Positions 1 through 5,415 of a DNA stretch of 7,452 nucleotides are shown one piece after another. Under the pieces are notes generated by a model. The model did no database searches, had not been told where the DNA came from, and worked only from the letters and a program-made list of their open reading frames with translations. The DNA is from Acidobacteriaceae bacterium (GTDB taxonomy: Bacteria; Acidobacteriota; Terriglobia; Terriglobales; Acidobacteriaceae). Made by a program: the position numbers and the translations under genes. The number at the start of each line of letters is the position of its first letter. Position 1 is the first letter of the stretch. The stretch is from positions 1 to 7,452 of the forward strand of contig JAUTWY010000125.1 of assembly GCA_030838305.1 (NCBI GenBank). Direction: 5' to 3'.

Positions 1-1
1 C

Positions 2-181
2 ATAGGAGGCTGGAAAGCAATTGTTATAATCCTGGCAAGCTTGTCAGCTCTCCTGGTCACCGCCAAAATTGCAACCAACCGACGCGCGAATGCCGGGCGA
101 AATCGCGCCACCAGCCCCAAGGCCCCGACCCCAGCGCCTACCGGCTACGGAAAGGGGCTCGCGACGCAGAAGGTGGTTTGA
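2..181 (+). CDS. Possible C-terminal part of a small membrane protein, cut by the left edge
   Basis: A frame on the plus strand is open from the left edge to a TGA at 179-181 and encodes about 59 residues with no ATG in the visible part. Its first half contains a convincing single membrane span (AIVIILASLSALLVTA, about residues 6-21), followed by a basic stretch (residues 24-36) and a tail rich in Ala, Pro and Thr that ends GLATQKVV. This hydrophobic-then-basic layout is typical of a short anchored protein, and third codon positions lean to G/C as in the neighbouring genes. It would run convergent to the operon, ending 114 nt from the ctaG stop. I recognise no family. At this length an open frame can occur by chance, so the call is tentative; the gene would have to start left of the window. 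Confidence 0.33.
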   Translation: MGGWKAIVIILASLSALLVTAKIATNRRANAGRNRATSPKAPTPAPTGYGKGLATQKVV

Positions 182-295
182 GAGGCTGTTGGAGCTCGGG
201 CTAGACAACCGCATCACAACCTTGATCGTGCAGATGGATTCTCGAATCTCGTGTGGGCGGAGTTCTGATAACAAATATAGGTTTCGTCGCCACGC
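182..295. other. Short intergenic region at the operon's 3' end; nothing clear seen
   Basis: These 114 bases separate the ctaG stop from the end of the possible plus-strand gene. I see no tRNA, no repeat and no GC-rich hairpin followed by a T-run on either strand. A 5-bp inverted repeat at 237-248 has only a two-base loop and no U-tract. If the operon ends here, termination may be Rho-dependent or lie further left. Confidence 0.5.
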
Positions 296-1180
296 TTAGC
301 GCACTTCCGCAACATTCAGCGACCTGCCCGCTATTCCTTGCCGCGCGGCTTGCATGGGTCTTTGTGCTTGCACATTCGAGGGCGAGAGAATCCGCACGGT
401 GATGGCGACGGCCGGAATCAGGTATGCGAACGTTACCCAAACCCACATCAAGGCTCCGGCGCATTCTTGGTCCTGAAGCGGACTCGAGCCGAACAGCGGT
501 GGTGTGGACAGATAGAAGGGGTAGACAAGTCGGTTACAGAACACCAGGAATGCGGAAAGAATGTCACAAGGCAATGTCGCAAGGAAGAGATACATAACCA
601 TGGACCACTGAGGCGAGCTCGCCACGCCCGGCGAAGGCTGCACGATGGGCCACCAGAACAAGAGACCCGCCATCAGAAAACATGCGTGCTCCACGTTATG
701 CACCCAGTGGGAGCGCATGCTCAACTGAAACGCAATGGGAAGATGCCATCCGATTACGGTGGCCGTGCCGGCCATCCAACACGACACGGGATGCGTAAGA
801 CAGCGTTCGAGCGATCGTATCGGCAGATTGGCGGGGGGAGTAAGCCTCTTAATGAAGAGCTTCGGGAACCCGCACCCCAGCGGAAACACGGGCACCCCCA
901 CTAGAATTAGCGGAGCGGCAACGGTCATCAACAGAAGGTGCTTCACCATGTGAATTGTAAGTGACCGATGATCGAGCGCGGCAAATGGTGACCCGACGGC
1001 AGTCCATGCAAGAAAGAGTCCACTCATAAATGCGGCGAGCCGCCAGCCGGGAATCAGGGTTGGGAAAGCATTTCGAAGACAAAACCAGCCGCGCAAATAA
1101 ATCAATGCAGGGATCACCAAGACGGATGTGATAACGAGCGGAACTGCCCATGACAGCATGTGTGCATGGGGCTCGGACAT
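296..1180 (-). CDS. ctaG: Cytochrome c oxidase assembly factor, caa3-type CtaG family
   Basis: This 294-residue polytopic membrane protein has about seven spans and is a normal length for caa3_CtaG proteins, which are linked to maturation (probably copper handling) of caa3-type oxidase subunit I. Family signatures are present in order: the HMVKH pair (H77, H81) followed by LLLMTVAAPLILVGVP; GWHLP (H146); HNVEH (H161, H165) leading into a hydrophobic span ending FWWPI; and DQECAGALMWV near residues 237-247. The histidines are plausible metal ligands, which is inference. The start at 1180 is 8 nt after the cytochrome b stop. Upstream in-frame codons lie inside the cytochrome b gene and give an arginine/serine-rich, non-membrane sequence unlike the family. 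No clear Shine-Dalgarno is visible, so translation may be coupled to the preceding gene. As the last operon gene its context fits oxidase biogenesis. It is not a Cox11-type CtaG, which has a single span. Confidence 0.9.
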   Translation of the reverse strand: MSEPHAHMLSWAVPLVITSVLVIPALIYLRGWFCLRNAFPTLIPGWRLAAFMSGLFLAWTAVGSPFAALDHRSLTIHMVKHLLLMTVAAPLILVGVPVFPLGCGFPKLFIKRLTPPANLPIRSLERCLTHPVSCWMAGTATVIGWHLPIAFQLSMRSHWVHNVEHACFLMAGLLFWWPIVQPSPGVASSPQWSMVMYLFLATLPCDILSAFLVFCNRLVYPFYLSTPPLFGSSPLQDQECAGALMWVWVTFAYLIPAVAITVRILSPSNVQAQRPMQAARQGIAGRSLNVAEVR

Positions 1181-1188
1181 GGCTAGGT

Positions 1189-2664
1189 CTATCGTGGCGA
1201 GACCTCGTTTGGATCGAGCGCCACCGCTTGAGCAGCATTGCGTGCTGGTTTTTGCTTCGCCGGATGCAGCGTTTCCAGGAATGCTACCAGTGCTGTTGTT
1301 TCTGCCGGAGTGAGATTTTTTCCGTAGGCTGGCATATTTCCCCCACCCTGGATCACCTGGCGAATAAGCTGATCTTCGGTAAGACGGAGAGCCACCGTGT
1401 CGAGCGCGGGCCCGCGCTGACCACCCTTGTCGTCCAGCGAGTGACAGTTGTGACACTGCTTGGCTTGGAAAACAAGCGCACCGTGGCGCTCCAACGCCGT
1501 CCGACCATGCAGCAATTCAGCCGGAATCGGCTGGCTGCTCCAGGCATCCATCACCGGGCTCCAGGGTGTGTGTTCACCCAGGTGAGTGAGCGTACCAAGG
1601 CCTACGGCGACCAGCAGAATCGTGAGCACAGCAATTGGTCTGCGCCTCCAGCTCTTCTCACCCTCGCCTGCTACAAATGGAAGCGTCAGGAGGGCAATGA
1701 TTCCAATGGCAGGTCCAATCAGCAGAATGGGCGTCTCGGCTGAAGGCGGCAAGAATGAGAGCAGGGCATAGAGCCACAAAAAGAAAAAGTCGGGGCGCGG
1801 GGCGGTCTGAATGATGGTCGGATCCGGTTGGCCGCTTGGACCAAAAGGACCAAAATGAATCGCGCAAACAGCAATCGCAACAAGAATGAATCCGGAGAAG
1901 AAAATGTCCTTCCACACCGCGTTGGGCACGAACGGCACACCATCCCTGTGCGTGAGTTCGTGATATTCCTGCAAATAGGTGGCGCGCCGAACGATGCGTC
2001 CCGGCATCGGCCATTCGTTGATTCCCAACTTCAGCACCATCAGCAGATGCACGCCAACGAAAGCAATTAGCAGTCCTGGGATGACAAACACATGCAGCGC
2101 GAAGAATCGTGAAAGCGTTGCGCCGGCAATGATTGGACCGCCCAGCATCAGGTTCACAGCCCACGGCCCAATCACTGGAACGCGACTCGCAATCGAGGCA
2201 CCGATGCCCAGTCCCCAGTAGGCATCCTGATCAAATCGCAACACCTGCCCCGTGAATGCCATGCCGAGCGTCACCAATAAAAGAAGGATGCCGACGATCC
2301 AGGTCAGCTCTCTTGGAAATTTGTAGGCTCCGAAGAGAAAGACCTGCACCATGTGGATCAGGACAATTGCGACCATAAAGTTCGATCCCCACCCGTGTAG
2401 AGCTCGAATGAACCAACCCAAAGAAACGCCGTGATTAAGCGTTTGGAGGCTGTTCCAAGCTTCTCCCGCAGAAGGCACGTAGATCAGCGCAAGCAATATG
2501 CCGGTCACAATCTGGAGCATGAAACAAGTGAGCGCGGCGCTGCCGAAAACATAGAACCAGCTGGCGGTTTCGCGCGGAACCAGATGCTCGGCAGTCTCGC
2601 GAATGGGCGTTCCAAGCTGAAGCCGCAGATCGAACCACTCGCCCACTTTTTGGATCAGGCGCAT
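1189..2664 (-). CDS. qcrB: Cytochrome b (one-piece) fused to a C-terminal cytochrome c domain
   Basis: This 491-residue protein is the membrane core of a quinol:cytochrome c reductase carrying its own c1-like domain. Residues 1-230 match the b6-type N-terminal module. Haem b ligands are H90/H104 and H191/H206; the second pair is 15 residues apart, as in cytochrome b6 (14 in mitochondrial-type cytochrome b). Residues 231-365 match the subunit IV-like part, with APRP-DFFF-LWLYALLSFLPP at the Qo site. Residues 385-470 form a class I cytochrome c with CHNCH (C404, C407, H408) and probable axial Met M444 (NMPAYG). The domain follows a membrane span and should be periplasmic. The Qo motif is PDFF (291-294) instead of PEWY or PDWY. 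The cysteine that binds the extra haem c in b6f and Bacillus QcrB is Val here (V39). The start overlaps the Rieske gene by 10 nt and has GGAGG at 2674-2678, nine nt upstream. Fusion of the full cytochrome b with a cytochrome c is less common than the split QcrB/QcrC form. Confidence 0.95.
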   Translation of the reverse strand: MRLIQKVGEWFDLRLQLGTPIRETAEHLVPRETASWFYVFGSAALTCFMLQIVTGILLALIYVPSAGEAWNSLQTLNHGVSLGWFIRALHGWGSNFMVAIVLIHMVQVFLFGAYKFPRELTWIVGILLLLVTLGMAFTGQVLRFDQDAYWGLGIGASIASRVPVIGPWAVNLMLGGPIIAGATLSRFFALHVFVIPGLLIAFVGVHLLMVLKLGINEWPMPGRIVRRATYLQEYHELTHRDGVPFVPNAVWKDIFFSGFILVAIAVCAIHFGPFGPSGQPDPTIIQTAPRPDFFFLWLYALLSFLPPSAETPILLIGPAIGIIALLTLPFVAGEGEKSWRRRPIAVLTILLVAVGLGTLTHLGEHTPWSPVMDAWSSQPIPAELLHGRTALERHGALVFQAKQCHNCHSLDDKGGQRGPALDTVALRLTEDQLIRQVIQGGGNMPAYGKNLTPAETTALVAFLETLHPAKQKPARNAAQAVALDPNEVSPR

Positions 2665-3200
2665 GTCATCTTTCCTCCGGCCTTATTTGCTACCGGCTGA
2701 CCGGGTGTTGGCATCTCGCCAGCCTTGATGAGAAGTTTCCCGCCCTCGACCTTATAGCTGTACTGGAACAATCCGCGCTCTGGAGGGCCAGAGGCCCGCG
2801 AACCATCCTGGTAGTAGGCACCCCCATGGCACGGACACATGAAGAGGTTCGATTGGGCGAACCAGCGAACCGGGCATCCAAGGTGCGCGCAGTTGATGGC
2901 AAAGACCTGGAATTTTTGACCGTCGACATTCCGCACCCAGCACGCGATATCGCCGGTCGTTCCGTCCCAGGAATTGACTACCGGATTCTTGTAGGTGGCA
3001 AGACGGGTTTGGCCGGCGGGAAATTGTTCCAGCCCGCCGACAGAAATCCACGACCCGTACTCCATCTTCCTCACGCGAATTACGGGCGAAAGAAAATAGC
3101 GGACGATCGGCACGGCCAGAGCAGTTCCTACAATGCCATTGAGCAATATACCGAGCTTCACGAGAGCTGCGCGTCTGGAAATTCCGTTCTCCCCACTCAT
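2655..3200 (-). CDS. qcrA: Rieske 2Fe-2S protein of the quinol:cytochrome c reductase
   Basis: This 181-residue protein passes electrons from quinol at the Qo site to cytochrome c. The N-terminus has twin arginines (SRR, residues 8-10) just before one hydrophobic span (about 14-35), the usual Tat-exported, uncleaved membrane anchor of Rieske proteins. The soluble domain carries both cluster-binding loops: CAHLGC (C104, H106, C109) and CPCHGG (C122, C124, H125), plus the Pro loop GPP at 138-140. C109 and C122 would form the loop disulfide. Gly127 replaces the Ser that hydrogen-bonds the cluster in high-potential proteins, while Tyr129 is kept. The start at 3200 overlaps the preceding stop as TGATG and has GGAGG at 3207-3211. 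An upstream ATG at 3281 would add 27 residues ahead of the Tat motif inside the cytochrome c gene and is unlikely. The 3' end overlaps the cytochrome b start by 10 nt. Confidence 0.95.
   Translation of the reverse strand: MSGENGISRRAALVKLGILLNGIVGTALAVPIVRYFLSPVIRVRKMEYGSWISVGGLEQFPAGQTRLATYKNPVVNSWDGTTGDIACWVRNVDGQKFQVFAINCAHLGCPVRWFAQSNLFMCPCHGGAYYQDGSRASGPPERGLFQYSYKVEGGKLLIKAGEMPTPGQPVANKAGGKMTCA
2674..2678 (-). promoter_or_regulatory. Ribosome binding site of cytochrome b/c gene
   Basis: GGAGG on the minus strand lies nine nt before the ATG at 2664. It sits inside the 3' end of the Rieske gene and supports the 10-nt overlapping start. Confidence 0.8.
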
Positions 3201-3940
3201 CAGGATCCTCCATTGGCCGGGACTATCGAAGCTGTCGGGTACGGCTGGCCCGGAAATTTTGGGCGTTGACTCGCGAGCCATGCCACCACATCAGAGATAT
3301 CCTGCGGCGACATCGGTTTGCCCTCAACGTCGCGGCGCCAGTCCGGCGCACCCAGCTCGGGCCGGCCCGCAATCACGATGGTTCGAAGTTGTTGATCACT
3401 TGTCAGAGCAAGGTAGGAACCATCCACAATCGAGCTGGCCTTGCTTCCTCCGCGGCCACCTGCTCCATGGCAAGAAGAGCAATAGGTTCGATATGCAGCG
3501 GCGCCATGTTGCGCATCGCCGGGAGACTGTGTTGCATAGGGCGGCGGAATCGTACCGCGGAGAGCATCGGGTTCTGCCCAGGATCGGATACCTCGCACAA
3601 GAGCATCAATTTGAAAGCCTGTGAGCATTCCACCCGCACTCTGAGCAAAAGCGGGCATGGGCGTGCCAAGCACTCCATTGGCGGCAGCGTGGCGAATCAC
3701 GTCGTCATCGGCAATCACCAGAAAAACGGGATTGGCCAAAGCCATCGCCGCTCCGCCGCTGCCTTCCACGCCATGGCAGCCTGCGCAGTTCTGGCCATAG
3801 AGCACACTGAAGTCCACAATCTGATCGGGCGGAATGACGGCAGAGTTTTGTGCGGGACGTCCGGCTGAGTTGCTGCACGCAACACACACCACGACGGCAA
3901 ACATTGCCAGCGCGGAGCCGACCATGCGGCAGTTCATCAT
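3200..3940 (-). CDS. Di-haem cytochrome c, probable lipoprotein
   Basis: This 246-residue secreted protein has two class I cytochrome c domains and most likely shuttles electrons between the cytochrome b/c subunit and the oxidase. A short hydrophobic signal (about residues 7-20) ends VCVACS, so C22 is the likely lipidated cysteine; the lipobox is imperfect, with Cys at -3. Domain 1 has CAGCH (C52, C55, H56) and a probable axial Met M95 in GTPMPAF. Domain 2 has CSSCH (C154, C157, H158) and a probable axial Met M210 in GKPMSPQD. A Pro-rich stretch (131-140) links the domains. Two adjacent ATG codons (3940 and 3937) could start it; the first forms an ATGA overlap with the upstream gene and lies nine nt from GGAGG in a strong purine-rich ribosome site at 3950-3959. 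The gene ends in a TGATG overlap with the Rieske gene. Position between oxidase and bc genes suggests a dedicated membrane-tethered carrier. Redox partners are inferred. Confidence 0.92.
   Translation of the reverse strand: MMNCRMVGSALAMFAVVVCVACSNSAGRPAQNSAVIPPDQIVDFSVLYGQNCAGCHGVEGSGGAAMALANPVFLVIADDDVIRHAAANGVLGTPMPAFAQSAGGMLTGFQIDALVRGIRSWAEPDALRGTIPPPYATQSPGDAQHGAAAYRTYCSSCHGAGGRGGSKASSIVDGSYLALTSDQQLRTIVIAGRPELGAPDWRRDVEGKPMSPQDISDVVAWLASQRPKFPGQPYPTASIVPANGGS
3207..3211 (-). promoter_or_regulatory. Ribosome binding site that decides the Rieske start
   Basis: GGAGG on the minus strand is six nt before the ATG at 3200. It favours the 181-residue Rieske protein over an upstream start at 3281. 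Confidence 0.8.
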
Positions 3941-4803
3941 CGGGGTTCTCCTCCCTCCTTTTCATGGATGCCTCCCAGCACTTCGAATCCCGCGCGAACA
4001 GCAAAAGGAAGGTGCTGCCGGGTTGGTACTCGTTGCTGTCGGGAGACCACGATGCCGGCGACAATGCCAAATCCGACCTGGGAAAAAACGAACCAGAGCC
4101 AGTCGATCTGCTGGTTGAGGGTTGGATCGATAAGTTCAACAAAATTATGAACGAAGCCCGACCACACAACCGGCGCAATCAAGCCACCCAAAAGAATCGG
4201 GTGACGTGGAAGCATGGGTAGCGTCGCACCGTAGAGAAGTCCAACGCTTAAGGAAATGAGCAAGTGGAGGACACTCGCGATGAGCAGGGAATCCCACTGA
4301 AACGCGCCGACCTGTGCCAGCGTATGCCTGCCGGGAAAAAATCCGGCGGCGAGAACATTGATGCCATACCACATGCCGCGCCCGCTGATAATTCCATACA
4401 TGACCGCGAGAACCGCCATTGCGACGCTTCCTGCCATGCCACCCTTTACCCCAGCTCTGATCGGGAAGACCTCGAGCGGCAATCGAGCTCGGTGTAGTTC
4501 TTCGGTCATCCATTCGACTGCCGCCACTTGTGGACGACTGGTGCTGACGGGACAGACGGTCTGGGTCGCGGGCAACGATTCATGCTGCTCGTGCGGCAAC
4601 ACCTCGCGGAACCAGCCGATGCACCCGCTCACTGCCAGGATCGCTCCCAGAAGACTCACCGACGAACTGGTGACCAAGCCTGCAAAAACTAGAGTCAGGC
4701 CGAAGGCCAGAATGATCGGCCATGCTGTAGCCGCCGGCATTTCGATCGATTCGGTTGGCCTGTCAGCTCGCGCGAGTGTGTCCATGCTCATCGTATTGTC
4801 CAT
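3937..4803 (-). CDS. Oxidase subunit IV-like hairpin fused to an uncharacterised membrane domain
   Basis: This 288-residue protein has two parts. Residues 25-75 form two membrane spans (about 27-45 and 48-64) ending in FREVLPHEQHE; this resembles the small subunit IV of bacterial caa3 oxidases, and its position directly after ctaE fits that. Residues 76-115 are a polar linker. Residues 116-255 hold about four further spans (117-139, 171-194, 202-222, 235-253), with notable segments GVKGGMAGSVAMAV, LPMLPRHPILLGGLIAP, VWSGFVHN and NQQIDWLWFVFSQ. I do not recognise a named family for this half. It ends with a basic, His-containing cytosolic-looking tail. The start ATG follows the ctaE TGA with no gap and has no visible Shine-Dalgarno, so coupling is likely; M5 and M7 are alternative starts. 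The stop overlaps the cytochrome c start as ATGA. A role as an oxidase or supercomplex subunit, or in assembly, is inference from position. Confidence 0.85.
   Translation of the reverse strand: MDNTMSMDTLARADRPTESIEMPAATAWPIILAFGLTLVFAGLVTSSSVSLLGAILAVSGCIGWFREVLPHEQHESLPATQTVCPVSTSRPQVAAVEWMTEELHRARLPLEVFPIRAGVKGGMAGSVAMAVLAVMYGIISGRGMWYGINVLAAGFFPGRHTLAQVGAFQWDSLLIASVLHLLISLSVGLLYGATLPMLPRHPILLGGLIAPVVWSGFVHNFVELIDPTLNQQIDWLWFVFSQVGFGIVAGIVVSRQQRVPTRQHLPFAVRAGFEVLGGIHEKEGGEPR
3950..3959 (-). promoter_or_regulatory. Strong ribosome binding site of the di-haem cytochrome c gene
   Basis: On the minus strand the purine run AAGGAGGGAGG precedes the ATG at 3940, with the nearest GGAGG nine nt away. 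It is the strongest Shine-Dalgarno match in the operon and could make this cytochrome more abundant than its neighbours; that is inference. Confidence 0.75.
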
Positions 4804-5400
4804 TCAGCGGCCAATGACATAAACGACGGTGAAGACCACAATCCAAACTGCGTCCACGAAGTGCCAATAGAGAGAGAGCACGTCGATGCGCTCGACGTGC
4901 TCTTGTTTCAGAGCGCCGACGATGGTGAAAACCATCACAGTGGTCATCGCTAAGAGGCCCATGACTACGTGAAAGCCGTGCAGCCCGACCAGTGAGTAGT
5001 ACGTGGTTCCAAACAAATTGGCAGTGATCGTCAGTCCTTCCTTGTAAATCAGGCGGTGCCATTCCGACACTGTTCCGTAGAGGAAGAGTGCGGCGAGGAC
5101 GATGGTCAAAAGCCACCACGCACCAAAACTCCGCACGTTACCGCCTTGCAGACTCCTGCCGGCGACGTGAATCGTCAGGCTGCTCGAAAGCAAACAAACG
5201 GTATAAAAGATCGGTGGCGAGAGAACTTCCGATGGCAGAGGTCCGGATAGGCTTTTGCCAATATAAAAAAGATAAGCTACGACAAAGATTGTGAAGATCG
5301 CAGCTTCGGCCGCGATCAGAGCGTACATTCCGACGCGTCCGCGCTCAGGAAGCTTCCAATCGAGTTGTGGCGGCGCTAGCGTCGTGGATGTCGCATTCAT
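4804..5400 (-). CDS. ctaE: Cytochrome c oxidase subunit III (five-span form)
   Basis: This 198-residue protein is subunit III of the haem-copper oxidase, which stabilises subunit I and supports proton uptake. It has five predicted spans (about 24-47, 62-83, 95-114, 132-157 and 175-197), the normal short form in caa3 and quinol oxidases, which lacks the first two spans of mitochondrial subunit III. Family signatures are the conserved Glu in the first span (AAEAAIFT), GLHGFHVVMGL and YWHFVDAVWIVVF near the C-terminus. The start at 5400 is chosen because AAAGGAG at 5409-5415 sits eight nt upstream, overlapping the ctaD stop, and because the longer frame to 5547 adds 49 Arg/Ser/Pro-rich residues inside ctaD. 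It ends directly against the next ATG. Confidence 0.95.
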   Translation of the reverse strand: MNATSTTLAPPQLDWKLPERGRVGMYALIAAEAAIFTIFVVAYLFYIGKSLSGPLPSEVLSPPIFYTVCLLSSSLTIHVAGRSLQGGNVRSFGAWWLLTIVLAALFLYGTVSEWHRLIYKEGLTITANLFGTTYYSLVGLHGFHVVMGLLAMTTVMVFTIVGALKQEHVERIDVLSLYWHFVDAVWIVVFTVVYVIGR

Positions 5401-5408
5401 CGCGATTG

Positions 5409-5415
5409 CTCCTTT
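5409..5415 (-). promoter_or_regulatory. Ribosome binding site that decides the ctaE start
   Basis: AAAGGAG on the minus strand lies eight nt before the ATG at 5400 and overlaps the last bases of the ctaD stop codon. It supports the 198-residue subunit III over the longer frame from 5547. Confidence 0.8.

Noticed and set aside
25..30. Perfect TATAAT on the plus strand that could be a -10 box
   Set aside because: No -35-like hexamer at the right distance (about positions 2-7 read ataggagg) and it falls inside a possible coding frame; a single hexamer is weak evidence.
237..248. Inverted repeat GATTC-TC-GAATC after the ctaG stop as a terminator
   Set aside because: Five-bp stem with a two-base loop, AT-rich, and no T-run on either strand.
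338..904. Plus-strand open frame of 188 codons opposite ctaG
   Set aside because: Arg/His/Gly-rich composition with no recognisable motif; shadow of ctaG.
1181..1456. N-terminal extension of ctaG from an ATG at 1456
   Set aside because: Overlaps the cytochrome c domain of the preceding gene by 268 nt and gives an Arg/Ser-rich sequence unlike the family; the start at 1180 fits the CtaG N-terminus.
1150..1743. Plus-strand open frame of 197 codons opposite the cytochrome c domain of the b/c fusion
   Set aside because: No family resemblance, no ribosome site, crosses the ctaG/cytochrome b junction; shadow frame.
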